DNA of 64,000 nucleotides, taken from the NCBI RefSeq assembly GCF_019145435.1, contig NZ_JAHSTS010000001.1:1502001-1566000 (forward strand), read 5' to 3'. Below, one piece after another: positions 39,191 through 49,697 of the stretch. Both the position numbers and the translations under genes were made by a program. Position 1 is the stretch's first letter. Every line of letters begins with the position of its first letter. The notes beneath the pieces were generated by a model. It made no database searches. It worked only from the letters and a program-made list of their open reading frames with translations, and was not told the DNA's origin. The DNA comes from Pseudomonas ekonensis. Lineage in GTDB: Bacteria; Pseudomonadota; Gammaproteobacteria; Pseudomonadales; Pseudomonadaceae.

Positions 39191-40069
39191 ATGTTGAATT
39201 CAATACCCGTGCGTTTCTTCGGGTTGGCGCTGTTGCTGACCGCCGCTGCCGGCTGCTCCAAGGACAAGCCCGTTTACGAGCACGAGAACTTCGATGACTC
39301 CGGCACGTTCTCGCGCAACTATCCGGTGAGCGACATCGTCAGTTGCGAAGCGGCCCGCCGTGCGTTGCTCAGTCAGGGTTACATCATCACCAGCAGCGAC
39401 CCGAAACTGGTCAGCGGCCACAAGAGTTTCCAGCAGACCGGCGAGAACCACCTGGAAATCAGCTTCAACGTCGTGTGCGCCGAGGACAACAGCGCCGGCC
39501 ACCATGCCACGGTGTTCGCCAACGCCCTGCAGGATCGCTACGCACTGAAGAAAATCAACAACTCCGCGAGCCTGGGTGTCGGTGTGCTGGGTTCGGTGTC
39601 GATGCCGATCGGCTCGTCGGACGACTCGATGGTGAAGGTGGCCAGCGAGACGGTGTCGTCGCAGAAGTTCTATGAGCGTTTCTTCACGCTGGTCGAGCTG
39701 TTCCTGCCGGCGGACGCCAAGAAGGCAGCGCACATCACCGAGAAGCCGAAGACCGACCTGGGCGTGCCCGAGGCCAAAACGACGCCGGCGGCCGAAGCGC
39801 CTGCGCCGGCCGCAGAGCCTGTGGCGGCACCGGCGCCGGCTCCGGCGGTGCAGGCCGCTCCGGCTGCGGCCGAAACGGCGCCAGCGCCGGTGGAGGCGAC
39901 ACCCGTCAGTGCGCAACCCGTGACCCCGCCCGCCGAAACGGCACCGGTCACGTCGGCGCCAAGCGCGGAACCTGCTTCCGCCACGGAAGCCATCACGCCG
40001 CCGGCCAACCCTGCGGACCTGGCGCCGCCGTCCGAGCCGATTTCGGCGCTGCCCGCTGCCGGCCAGTGA
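39191..40069 (+). CDS. DUF2242 lipoprotein with Ala/Pro-rich tail
   Basis: A 292-residue lipoprotein: signal MLNSIPVRFFGLALLLTAAAGC with lipobox AAGC (Cys22). The DUF2242 domain spans about 35-180 (FSRNYPVSDIVSCEAARRALLSQGYIITSSDPKLVSGHK, then SASLGVGVLGSVSMPIGSSDDSMVKVASETV). From about 205 it is low complexity, Ala/Pro/Glu/Thr-rich, possibly spanning the periplasm or cell wall. The ATG at 39191 is eight bases after AGGA; an upstream in-frame ATG at 39149 would extend the signal peptide unnaturally. Function unknown. Confidence 0.83.
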   Translation: MLNSIPVRFFGLALLLTAAAGCSKDKPVYEHENFDDSGTFSRNYPVSDIVSCEAARRALLSQGYIITSSDPKLVSGHKSFQQTGENHLEISFNVVCAEDNSAGHHATVFANALQDRYALKKINNSASLGVGVLGSVSMPIGSSDDSMVKVASETVSSQKFYERFFTLVELFLPADAKKAAHITEKPKTDLGVPEAKTTPAAEAPAPAAEPVAAPAPAPAVQAAPAAAETAPAPVEATPVSAQPVTPPAETAPVTSAPSAEPASATEAITPPANPADLAPPSEPISALPAAGQ

Positions 40070-40074
40070 CATGG

Positions 40075-40099
40075 GCAGGAGCGGTCAGTCCGCTCCTGC
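40075..40099. terminator. hairpin after the DUF2242 gene
   Basis: GCAGGAGCGG and CCGCTCCTGC form a perfect 10-bp stem around TCAGT. No T-tract follows directly, so termination is uncertain. Confidence 0.4.
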
Positions 40100-40250
40100 G
40101 ACGGCACCTTAAAAAAACGCGATAAATTCCCCTCTGGCTGCTACGTTACTTTCATGAAGGCGGTGTTTCATTTTTCCTTCATGCGGGCACTTTATGCTCG
40201 GCGCACAGGTCTGTTTTTCAGACCGTTTTCGGCAAGCGGGGGATCACACG

Positions 40251-40337
40251 ATGGATGACTACCAAGAAGAGCTGCTCGAGTCGCAGGCCTTTGAACTGGA
40301 CTCGCCGGAGCCGGCCGAGGACGCCACCGAGCTCTGA
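40251..40337 (+). CDS. 28-residue acidic small protein
   Basis: The ORF reads MDDYQEELLESQAFELDSPE followed by PAEDATEL and a TGA stop. GGGGGA lies eight bases before the ATG, an unusually good ribosome-binding site for so short a frame, and twelve of 28 residues are acidic or amide. It ends 17 bases before the stop of the convergent AraC gene. I do not recognise a function; the ribosome-binding site and bias suggest a real microprotein. Confidence 0.55.
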   Translation: MDDYQEELLESQAFELDSPEPAEDATEL

Positions 40338-40354
40338 GGCATTGGCCCGGCGCG

Positions 40355-41395
40355 TCAGGCCGTCTTGCGGTGACTGCGGCGGAACTCGCCCGGGGTCTGG
40401 CCGGTCCAGCGCTTGAACGCACGCTGGAAGGCTTCGGCTGAGGCGAAACCCAGCAGGTAGGCGATTTCGCCGAACGCCAGTTCGGTGTCGCGGATGTAGG
40501 TCATGGCCAGGTCGCGGCGGGTGTCGTTGAGAATGGCGCGAAACTGCGTGCCTTCCTCGGCCAGCTTGCGGCGCAGGGTCCAAGTGGGCAGCTTCAGGCG
40601 TGCCGCCACTTCTTCGAGGTCGGGTTCCCGGCCGCCATTGAGCAACGGCCCCAGCAGTTGCGTGATGCGTTCACGCAGGCTGCGGGTGCGGGTCAACTGC
40701 TCCAACTCCCTTTCGCACAATTGCAGCAGGTGCCGCCAGGTGCTCGGACAGTGTTCCGGATTGCGCCGGGCGAGGCTGTCCAGGCTCAGGCGCAACTGAT
40801 TCTGCTGGGCGCCGAACTGGATCGGACAGTCGCCGAGCTGCGAGTAGGCCTCACGGTAATCCGGCGCGTCGAACTCGATCTCGATCCGCTCCGCCCGTAG
40901 CGGTTCGGGACTGACGCTGGAGAGCTGCTGCAGCCAGCCGGCGATGATCGAGTCCACCACGAAGCGGTTGTAGGCGTTGTACGGGCTGATCGAGTAGAAG
41001 CGCAGCCAGGCGCCGTCGGTGTCTTCGTGGAAGCTCGACTGGCCGCGGTAGTTGGAGCCGTACAGCGCTTCGAAGCGGATCAGGCAGCGGGCGGCTTCGC
41101 GCACGGTGGGCGCCTGGGCTGCGGTGACCCCGGCCAGCCCGGCCTGGCTGAGGCGGCTGAGCCGGCCCATGCGCAGGCCGAGCGCCGCGTCGCCGGTCAA
41201 CTGGATCGCCCCGTGGCCCAGCCGCATGTAGCGCGGGATCGACAGGCGCGCACCGGCCTCGGCGAGGCGGGCGGGATCCAGGCCGTACTGTTCGAGCAGG
41301 GGCTGCGGGTCGGTGCCGTGGCTGCGCATGGCGTCGGCCAGGCTGTGGACGAAGCCCACCGACAGATCCCCGAGGCGCATCGGCAGCGGCTTCAC
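40355..41395 (-). CDS. AraC-family regulator
   Basis: A 346-residue transcription factor. The N-terminal ligand domain of the Arabinose_bd type (PF12625-like) covers about 15-200 (LLEQYGLDPARLAEAGARLSIPRYMRLG, GLAGVTAAQAPTVREAARCLIRF). The double helix-turn-helix lies at about 245-340 (DLEEVAARLKLPTWTLRRKLAEEG; FGEIAYLLGFASAEAFQRAFKRWTGQTPGEFRR). The GTG at 41393-41395 is two bases after the stop of the upstream hydrolase-like gene, suggesting translational coupling. An in-frame ATG five codons later (41378-41380) is possible. It probably controls the neighbouring fadH or hydrolase gene. Confidence 0.88.
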   Translation of the reverse strand: MKPLPMRLGDLSVGFVHSLADAMRSHGTDPQPLLEQYGLDPARLAEAGARLSIPRYMRLGHGAIQLTGDAALGLRMGRLSRLSQAGLAGVTAAQAPTVREAARCLIRFEALYGSNYRGQSSFHEDTDGAWLRFYSISPYNAYNRFVVDSIIAGWLQQLSSVSPEPLRAERIEIEFDAPDYREAYSQLGDCPIQFGAQQNQLRLSLDSLARRNPEHCPSTWRHLLQLCERELEQLTRTRSLRERITQLLGPLLNGGREPDLEEVAARLKLPTWTLRRKLAEEGTQFRAILNDTRRDLAMTYIRDTELAFGEIAYLLGFASAEAFQRAFKRWTGQTPGEFRRSHRKTA

Positions 41396-41397
41396 GG

Positions 41398-42528
41398 CTA
41401 CAGCCAGAGGTTGAGCAGGCGCGCGCCGCGGGCGTCGCCGTCGGTGAACTGCTGGCCGTTGCTGCTCAGGAAGCTTTGGCCGGTGGCCGGCTTGTCCCAG
41501 AACTGGCCGCGCAGGAACACGCTGATGCCGGCCGCCGCACGGCTGCCGGGCGCTTGCGCGGTGAGCGTCAAGCGGTGCCAGGCCTGGCCTTCGCTGACCT
41601 CGCCGGGCTTGAGCGGCACCGAGGCCGGTGCGTCCGCCCCCTGATAGCCGCGCCAGGGCAGATCCCAGGCGCCATGGCCGACGACGAAGGCGGGCACCGC
41701 CACCAGTTGCGCGCCTTGCTCGTCGAGCCTGCGGTAGTTGTCCGGGTACCAGCTGTCGTTGCCGATCAGCACGCCGAGGCGGCCGGCAGGGGTGTCGACC
41801 ACCGTGACCGGCGAGGGGGCCTGCGAGGGCCCGGTTTCGTTCTGTTCGAAGATCGGACGCATCTGCCGCTGCGGTTGGCCGATCGGCGCGCCGTCACGGC
41901 CGAACACCACGCTGCTGTTGAACAGCGCGCCGCCGCCGGCCTTGAGCTGGCCGTCGATGACGCTGGGCTCCGGCAACACGATCGAGCCGGCCACCAGCGT
42001 GACGCGAAATTCCTTGGCCAGGCCGCCGAACAGGGCCTGGTAGTCCTTGGCCATGTCCCTGGACTTCATGCGCAGGTGGGCGTCGTCCAGCCGGCTGTCG
42101 CCCCGGGCGCTGAGCCAGGCGCGGGCGAACTGCAAGGGGTTGCTGGCCGCCAGCCAGTTCATGGCTTCGGGGAGGGTGGCGGCCTGGTACAGCTCGTCTT
42201 TCTCGCCGCTGATCATCAGCCAGGTGCCGACATGCTCGGGCAGCACCACCACGGTCTTCTCGTTGAGCAGGCCCTGGTCCTGGGCCTGTTGCAGGTAGGC
42301 GGCGAGCTTGCGGTGCAGGCGCTCGGTGCTTTGGTAATCGGTGGGAAACAGCTCCGGCTGGATCCCCAGCAGGTTGCCCCGGTCGGCGGGGGTGCCCTGG
42401 TCGACCGCCAGCCGGATGCGCAGGTCCGACAGGTAATGGCCCATAGGGCGGTCGGCGGTCCACATCGCATACCAGGCAAGGGCGGCGATGATGGCCATGG
42501 AAAAAGTCAGGTACAGAAGTTTGCGCAT
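41398..42528 (-). CDS. nitrilase-fold protein lacking the catalytic Cys and Lys
   Basis: A 376-residue protein with an N-terminal membrane helix (LLYLTFSMAIIAALAWYAMW, about 4-23) and a carbon-nitrogen hydrolase-like domain. The catalytic Glu is kept (VVVLPEHVGTW, Glu98). Where nitrilases have YRKxH the sequence is QRQMRP (Gln222 for Lys), and where they have ICxD it is LIGNDSWYP (Gly256 for Cys). The rest of the fold is recognisable (FNSSVVFGRDG; QLVAVPAFVVGHGAW; AGISVFLRGQFWD). It is probably anchored and not a normal amidase or acyltransferase. The ATG at 42526-42528 is used; ribosome-binding site is weak. It forms an operon with the AraC gene. Confidence 0.75.
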   Translation of the reverse strand: MRKLLYLTFSMAIIAALAWYAMWTADRPMGHYLSDLRIRLAVDQGTPADRGNLLGIQPELFPTDYQSTERLHRKLAAYLQQAQDQGLLNEKTVVVLPEHVGTWLMISGEKDELYQAATLPEAMNWLAASNPLQFARAWLSARGDSRLDDAHLRMKSRDMAKDYQALFGGLAKEFRVTLVAGSIVLPEPSVIDGQLKAGGGALFNSSVVFGRDGAPIGQPQRQMRPIFEQNETGPSQAPSPVTVVDTPAGRLGVLIGNDSWYPDNYRRLDEQGAQLVAVPAFVVGHGAWDLPWRGYQGADAPASVPLKPGEVSEGQAWHRLTLTAQAPGSRAAAGISVFLRGQFWDKPATGQSFLSSNGQQFTDGDARGARLLNLWL

Positions 42529-42713
42529 GAAGACCAACGACAGCCGGGTGCAGGGTGTGCGACTAGGGTAGGGCCGGCGCCGGTGCTTGCCAAGGGGCGC
42601 TGCGCATTTGGATCAATAACTTGTCAGTTACGGTCATTGAGTGACGGGGATGCGACTCTTAGTCTGTCGGGCATGACTGACGGGGGACGCAGAGCTCCCG
42701 CACTTTTCCGTGA

Positions 42714-44774
<2,061 letters not shown>

Positions 44775-44792
44775 CCGACGCGGCGCTGTCCT

Positions 44793-44884
44793 TGTGGGAG
44801 CGAGCCTGCTCGCGATAGCGGTCTGAGGGGCAGCGCTACGGTTGACCGGGCTGACGCCATCGTCAGCAGGCTGGCTCCCACAGG
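44793..44884. repeat. REPIN: two inverted REP sequences
   Basis: The left arm TGTGGGAGCGAGCCTGCTCG (from 44793) and the right arm (44856-44884, ATCGTCAGCAGGCTGGCTCC then CACAGG) are imperfect inverted copies with about 35 bases between them, in the gap after fadH. Confidence 0.78.
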
Positions 44885-44992
44885 GATTGGGGTTGAATGC
44901 AGCCGCTGTGTTCACCTCAAGGTCATGTGGATGCACGGCAGGACCGAGACAGTTGCTTTAAGATGCCGGCTCTTTCTCCGGAACCGGCATCG

Positions 44993-45916
44993 ATGTTTCT
45001 TCCCCCCTCCGACTGGCTCGCCCAGGCTCCGCTCGAACGGCTTCGGCTCGACTGGCTCGACCGCGCCGGCATCGAGGCGGCGGTCCTGCGCCTGGACCGC
45101 ATCGATCCGCTGATCAGCGGCAACAAGTGGTTCAAGCTCGTCGAGCACCTCAAGGCCGCCGACCGGGCCGGTGCCGAAGGCATCATCAGCCTCGGCGGTG
45201 CCCACTCCAATCATCTGCATGCCTTGGCCGCTGCGGGCAAGCGCCTGGGGTTCGCCACGGTCGGCCTGTTGCGCGGGCATCCGCAGGACACGCCCACCGT
45301 GACCGATCTGCAGGCCTTCGGCATGCAACTGCACTGGCTCGGCTATGGCGGTTACCGGGCGCGGCATGAGCCGGGGTTCTGGCAGCCATGGCAGGCGCAG
45401 TATCCGACGCTGCATGCGGTGCCGGAGGGCGGCGGAGGGCTGGCGGGCGCACGGGGCTGCGCAGCGTTGAAGGAGCAGGTCGACGTGCAGCTCGGCGCGC
45501 TCGGTTGGGACGGCTTCGACGCTTGGTGGCTGGCCTGCGGCACCGGCACCACCCTGGCCGGGCTGGTGCTGGCCGAGGCCGGTGGCCGACCGGTGCATGG
45601 CGCGCTGGCGGTGCCGGACGACCACGGCGTGGCGCCGCAGGTCGATGCGATCGTCCGGGAGGCCGGGCTGGAGAGTCCGCTCTACGCGCTGACCGACGCC
45701 AGCCGCGGCGGGTTCGCCAAGGTCGATCCGGCCTTGCTGGCGTTCATCGAACGCACGGAGCAGGCCTGTGGTGTTCCGCTGGAGCCGCTGTACACCGGCA
45801 AGGCGTTGTTCGCGCTTGAACGGTCCGTCGAGGCCGGCCGCTTTCCCGCCGGCACGCGGTTGGTGTTCGTGCATACCGGCGGATTGCAGGGGCGCAGGGG
45901 ATTTGCGGTGCGCTGA
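44993..45916 (+). CDS. D-cysteine desulfhydrase / ACC deaminase-like PLP enzyme
   Basis: A 307-residue fold-type II PLP enzyme of the ACC deaminase/D-cysteine desulfhydrase family. The PLP lysine is Lys45 (SGNKWFKL). GGAHSNHLHALAAAGKRLG holds the substrate-stacking serine, and CGTGTTLAGL binds the PLP phosphate. The C-terminal HTGGLQGRRGF is a family feature. True ACC deaminase keeps a specific Tyr/Glu pair that I cannot confirm, so D-cysteine desulfhydrase is more likely. An in-frame ATG at 44963 would add ten residues. No ribosome-binding site decides between the starts. Confidence 0.83.
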   Translation: MFLPPSDWLAQAPLERLRLDWLDRAGIEAAVLRLDRIDPLISGNKWFKLVEHLKAADRAGAEGIISLGGAHSNHLHALAAAGKRLGFATVGLLRGHPQDTPTVTDLQAFGMQLHWLGYGGYRARHEPGFWQPWQAQYPTLHAVPEGGGGLAGARGCAALKEQVDVQLGALGWDGFDAWWLACGTGTTLAGLVLAEAGGRPVHGALAVPDDHGVAPQVDAIVREAGLESPLYALTDASRGGFAKVDPALLAFIERTEQACGVPLEPLYTGKALFALERSVEAGRFPAGTRLVFVHTGGLQGRRGFAVR

Positions 45917-45948
45917 GCGCTTTCGAACGAAGCGGTCGCCGGCGGCGA

Positions 45949-46497
45949 TCACCCGCGCTTGGGCATCATCCGCAGCAGCGTGTTGTCGCCTACGACATAG
46001 TGGTGATAGAGCCCCGCCAGCGCATGCAGCCCGATCAGCCCGTAACCGATGTTGCCGATCAGCACATGCCAGTGCTCCACCTGCTTGGCGAACGTCTTGT
46101 CTTCATGCACCAGCAGCGGCAGGTCGAAACCGTAGAACATCACTTGATGGCCTTCGGCGCTGGTGATCAGCCAGCCGAGGATCGGCATGGCGATCATGAA
46201 CAGGTACAGCGCCCAGTGCATCAGCCGGGCGAGGGCGGTCTGCCATTGCGGCGACGCCGGAAAAATCTTCGGCGCCGGGCCCAGGCTGCGGGCCAGCAGG
46301 CGGAACCACACCAGCACGAACACGGTGAGGCCGAGCATGTAGTGCACTTCGCGGATCAGCGTGCGGCCGCCGCTGCCCTTGGGAAAGTAACCGCGCAGCT
46401 CCATGCTGGCGTACACCAGCACCAACAGCACCAGCATCAACCAGTGCAACAGGACTGACACAGTGCTGTAGCGTGATTCGGAACTTGTCCAGGGCAT
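45949..46497 (-). CDS. cytochrome b561
   Basis: A 182-residue four-helix inner-membrane di-haem b protein of the YodB/CybB type, passing electrons from quinol; some members dispose of superoxide. Helices: VLLHWLMLVLLVLVYASMEL, EVHYMLGLTVFVLVWFRLLAR, LMHWALYLFMIAMPILGWLIT, HVLIGNIGYGLIGLHALAGLYHHY. Histidines in helices 1, 2, 3 and 4 (HW, HY, HW, HAL) supply the haem ligands. AGGAAA is eight bases before the ATG at 46495-46497, which decides against the in-frame ATG five codons earlier. Confidence 0.93.
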   Translation of the reverse strand: MPWTSSESRYSTVSVLLHWLMLVLLVLVYASMELRGYFPKGSGGRTLIREVHYMLGLTVFVLVWFRLLARSLGPAPKIFPASPQWQTALARLMHWALYLFMIAMPILGWLITSAEGHQVMFYGFDLPLLVHEDKTFAKQVEHWHVLIGNIGYGLIGLHALAGLYHHYVVGDNTLLRMMPKRG

Positions 46498-46629
46498 ACG
46501 GTGTTTCCTCACGGATCAGGGTCGGAACGTGCCGTTCTTGAGCGACGGCCTGTTTTAACTGTAATCCTCTTTAGAAGGATTTGCCTGAACATGAAAACGC
46601 TTTCACCGGGCTGAATCAGGGGGTTGCCC

Positions 46630-46671
46630 AAAAAAATCGCCGCTGTCACGAAGACAGCGGCGATTTTTTTT
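46630..46671. terminator. strong bidirectional terminator
   Basis: An 18-bp stem (AAAAAAATCGCCGCTGTC and its complement) with a short ACGAA loop has T-runs on both strands. It lies 19 bases beyond the phnX stop on the minus strand. Confidence 0.93.
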
Positions 46672-46690
46672 CCCGAAGCGTACGGCGGGA

Positions 46691-47518
46691 TCAGCTGCCC
46701 TGAGGCATTTCGCCGTTGGCCAGGCGCCGGTTGATGTCGGCGATCACCGGGGGCAGGTCGCTGATGGTGTCGATCAGGTAGTGCGGGCGCGAACCCTCGA
46801 ACAGAGCGTGGATGCGCTGGCGTTCGCTGGCCAGCGTCTGGCTGTCCAGTGCGCGGAAGCCCGCGTAGTCCAGCCCCAACGCGTTGCCGGAGCAGGTCAG
46901 CGCCACGGTCCACATCCCGGCGCGGCGGCCCTCGAGGATGCCCGGCACGGTGTCGTCGATCTTCACGCAGGCGGCGACGTCATCGATGCCCAGCGCAATC
47001 ACGTTGGCCAGGGCCTGGGCCGGCCAAGGACGGCCGTTGGGCACCTCGTCGGTGGCGACCACGTGGTCGGCGACGTAGCCGTTGGCGGCGGCCAGGGCCA
47101 CGACCTTGTCCATCACCTGCTTCGGATAGCCGGAGCAGGAGCCGATCCGGATCCCTTGCCCGCGCAGGCGGGCGATGGTGTCCAGCGCGCCGGGGATCAG
47201 CGCCGAGTGTTCGGCGATCTTCTCGATCTGCAACGGCATGAAGCGGTTGTAGATGGCCGTCACGTCGTCGTCGGTCGGGGTGCGGCCGAACGCCTTGCGA
47301 TAGCGCTCGGCGACCTGCGGCATGTCGCACAAGGTACGGATGTGGTCCCACTTGCCCATGCCCATCGGCCCGCGGGCCTCTTCGATGGAGACCTGGACGT
47401 CGAATTCGGCGAAGGCCTCGACGAAGATCTGGGTGGGGGCGAAGGAGCCGAAGTCGACCACGGTGCCGGCCCAGTCGAGGATGGCGGCTTGCAGGCGGGT
47501 TGGGGCGGTGTAGTTCAT
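46691..47518 (-). CDS. phnX: phosphonoacetaldehyde hydrolase (phosphonatase)
   Basis: A 275-residue HAD-superfamily enzyme that cleaves phosphonoacetaldehyde to acetaldehyde and phosphate, the second step of 2-aminoethylphosphonate use. The nucleophile Asp15 lies in [11 protein letters not shown] and the Schiff-base Lys56 in MGMGKWDHI, a pairing unique to PhnX. The Mg2+-binding aspartates are in [10 protein letters not shown]. The length equals known PhnX. It follows phnW (gap of 75 bases holding a REP sequence) on the same strand. Confidence 0.96.
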   Translation of the reverse strand: MNYTAPTRLQAAILDWAGTVVDFGSFAPTQIFVEAFAEFDVQVSIEEARGPMGMGKWDHIRTLCDMPQVAERYRKAFGRTPTDDDVTAIYNRFMPLQIEKIAEHSALIPGALDTIARLRGQGIRIGSCSGYPKQVMDKVVALAAANGYVADHVVATDEVPNGRPWPAQALANVIALGIDDVAACVKIDDTVPGILEGRRAGMWTVALTCSGNALGLDYAGFRALDSQTLASERQRIHALFEGSRPHYLIDTISDLPPVIADINRRLANGEMPQGS

Positions 47519-47553
47519 GCTGGGAATCCTGTATGGGCGATGCGGTTCAAAGG

Positions 47554-47580
47554 CAGGAGCAGGCTCGCTCCCACAGGGGA
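47554..47580. repeat. single REP-type sequence between phnW and phnX
   Basis: AGGAGCAGGCTCGCTCCCAC with ACAGGGGA is a half-REPIN of the GCTCGCTCCCACA class, inside the probable phnWX transcript. Confidence 0.6.
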
Positions 47581-47593
47581 TGTTCGGGGTGGT

Positions 47594-48703
47594 TCAGGTG
47601 TCGAAGACTTCCATTTCGCGCAGCGCCTCGCCCACGGCGGCGACGGCCTCGCGCATCTGCGCCGGGTCGACGTGGCCGATGCAGCCGACGCGGAACGTCT
47701 CGACCTGGGTCAGCTTGCCGGGATAGAGGATGAAACCCTTGGCCTTGACCCGTTCATAGAACGCCTTGAACTGGTAGCGCGGATCCTTCGGCGCGTGGAA
47801 GGTGGCGATGACCGGGGCCTGGATGGCGGCGGGCAGGAAACTGCGCAGGCCCAGCGCGGCCATTCCGTCCAGCAGTGCCCGGCAGTTGGCGGCGTAACGC
47901 GCATGGCGCGCCGGCAGGCCACCTTCTTCGTTGTATTGCAGCAGGGCTTCGTGCAGCGCCGCGACCACATGGGTCGGCGGGGTGAAGCGCCATTGGCCGG
48001 TCTTCATCCTGTAAGCGTGCTGGTCAGCCAGATCCATCGCCAGGGAGTGAGAGTTGCCGGCGGCAGCGGCCAGGGATTCCTTGCGGGCAAACACGAAACC
48101 CATGCCCGGCACGCCTTCCAGGCATTTGCCGGAAGCGGCGATCAGTGCGTCGAACGGCACCTGCTGGGCGTCCACCGGCAAGGCGCCGAACGAGCTCATG
48201 GCATCGACGATCAGGCGCTTGCCGTGGCGCCGCACGACATCGGCGATGTCCGCCAGCGGGTTGAGGATGCCGGTGCTGGTTTCGCAGTGGATCAGCGCCA
48301 CGTGGGTGATGGCGCTGTCGGCGCGCAGCAGGCAGTCGACGTCGGCGGCGGTGGTCGGTTCGTCTTCGGCGGTTTCGAAGGTGCTGAACGGGCGGCCGAG
48401 GACTTCGCAGATCTTCGCCAGCCGCTTGCCGTAGGCGCCGTTGATCAGCACCAGCACCTTGCCGTCGCGGGGCACCAGCGTGCCGATGGCGGCTTCGACG
48501 GCGAACGTGCCGCTGCCTTGCAGGGGCACGCAGTGATGGGTGTCGGCGCCGTTGACGATCGCCAGCAGCTGTTCGCAGAGACTGGCGGTCAGCCGGTTGA
48601 AGCCTTCGTCCCACGAACCCCAGTCCACCAGCAGGGCCTGGCGGGTGCGGGCCGAAGTGGTCAACGGGCCTGGGGTGAGCAGGATCGGGGCGGCGGTACT
48701 CAT
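47594..48703 (-). CDS. phnW: 2-aminoethylphosphonate-pyruvate transaminase
   Basis: A 369-residue fold-type I PLP enzyme that transfers the amino group of 2-aminoethylphosphonate to pyruvate, giving phosphonoacetaldehyde for PhnX. The N-terminus [29 protein letters not shown] is the PhnW hallmark. PLP contacts lie in [13 protein letters not shown] and [11 protein letters not shown] (Asp167 with the pyridine nitrogen); the PLP Lys193 is in [13 protein letters not shown]. The gene is divergent from a LysR gene across 112 bases, and carbon, nitrogen or phosphate from the phosphonate would be the benefit. Confidence 0.96.
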   Translation of the reverse strand: MSTAAPILLTPGPLTTSARTRQALLVDWGSWDEGFNRLTASLCEQLLAIVNGADTHHCVPLQGSGTFAVEAAIGTLVPRDGKVLVLINGAYGKRLAKICEVLGRPFSTFETAEDEPTTAADVDCLLRADSAITHVALIHCETSTGILNPLADIADVVRRHGKRLIVDAMSSFGALPVDAQQVPFDALIAASGKCLEGVPGMGFVFARKESLAAAAGNSHSLAMDLADQHAYRMKTGQWRFTPPTHVVAALHEALLQYNEEGGLPARHARYAANCRALLDGMAALGLRSFLPAAIQAPVIATFHAPKDPRYQFKAFYERVKAKGFILYPGKLTQVETFRVGCIGHVDPAQMREAVAAVGEALREMEVFDT

Positions 48704-48815
48704 GGGGTGTCCTCGCGCGGGTGCTGTGGGCTGAAGCTACGGGGCATACGTTGCAATTCGGCGCCTCATCAATCAAATTGTTTGTTGTTATGCTAGTCAT
48801 CAGTGAGGGTTATTC

Positions 48816-49676
48816 ATGAACCTGTTCCAGCTCCGGGCCTTCGACGCCGTGGCCCGGGAAGGCAGCTTCACCCGGGCCGCCGCACGGCTGTTCATCAGCC
48901 AGCCGGCGGTCACCGGGCACATCAAGGCGCTGGAGGAGCACTACCAGATCACCCTGTTGCGCCGCACCGCACGGCGGGTCGAACTGACCGAAGAGGGCAC
49001 CCGGCTGGCGGCGATCACCCGGGCCATGTTCAGCCTCGCCGAAGAGGCCCAGGTGATGCTCGAAGCCAACCGCCAGTTGCTCACCGGCCGGCTGGAGGTG
49101 GCGGCAGACGGCCCGCACCTGGTCATGCCGATGCTCGCCAGGCTGCGGGAGCGGTATCCGGGGATCACGGTGAACCTGCGCCTGGGCAACGCGCAGGAAA
49201 CCCTGGCCGCGTTGCTGTCCGAGCATGCCGACGTGGCGGTGCTGACCGAGGTCGAACCGCGCAAGGGCCTGCACCTTCAGGCGCTGAGCGAGTCGCGGAT
49301 CTGTGCGCTGGTGCCGGCGGGGCATCCTTGGTCGGTGCGTTCGGGCACCGTGGCGCTCAAGGCGCTGGATCGGGTCATCATGGTGCTGCGGGAGCCGGGC
49401 TCGATCACCCGGCGCACCTTCGACGGCGCGTGCGCGCAGGCCTCGGTCCGGCCGCGGGTGTTGCTGGAACTGGACAGCCGCGAAGCGGTGACCGAGGCGG
49501 TGGCGGCGAACCTGGGCGTCGGCGTGGTCTCGTCGGTGGAGGTCAGCCCTGATCCGCGGGTGGTGGCGCTGCCGTTGGCCGGGGACGGGCTGGAGAACCG
49601 GCACATGATCGGCTGCCTGGAGCGGCGGCGGGAGCTGCGTCTGATCCAGGCGTTCCTGGAGCTCGCGCCGGCTTGA
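48816..49676 (+). CDS. LysR-type regulator of phnWX (PhnR-like)
   Basis: A 286-residue LysR-type regulator with helix-turn-helix at about 3-48 (LFQLRAFDAVAREGSFTRAAARLFISQPAVTGHIKALEEHY). The effector domain follows, with QETLAALLSEHADVAVLTEV and the late EAVAANLGVGVVSSVE typical of LTTR pockets. GAGGG is eight bases before the ATG. It is divergent from phnW; LysR-type activators of phnWX inducible by 2-aminoethylphosphonate are known, so that role is likely. Confidence 0.9.
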   Translation: MNLFQLRAFDAVAREGSFTRAAARLFISQPAVTGHIKALEEHYQITLLRRTARRVELTEEGTRLAAITRAMFSLAEEAQVMLEANRQLLTGRLEVAADGPHLVMPMLARLRERYPGITVNLRLGNAQETLAALLSEHADVAVLTEVEPRKGLHLQALSESRICALVPAGHPWSVRSGTVALKALDRVIMVLREPGSITRRTFDGACAQASVRPRVLLELDSREAVTEAVAANLGVGVVSSVEVSPDPRVVALPLAGDGLENRHMIGCLERRRELRLIQAFLELAPA

Positions 49677-49697
49677 GAGAAAAAGCCTCGGCACCGT

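Noticed and set aside
46781..48796. Plus-strand ORF of 671 codons opposite phnX and phnW
   Set aside because: It spans two well-defined minus-strand genes and a REP sequence and shows no domain.
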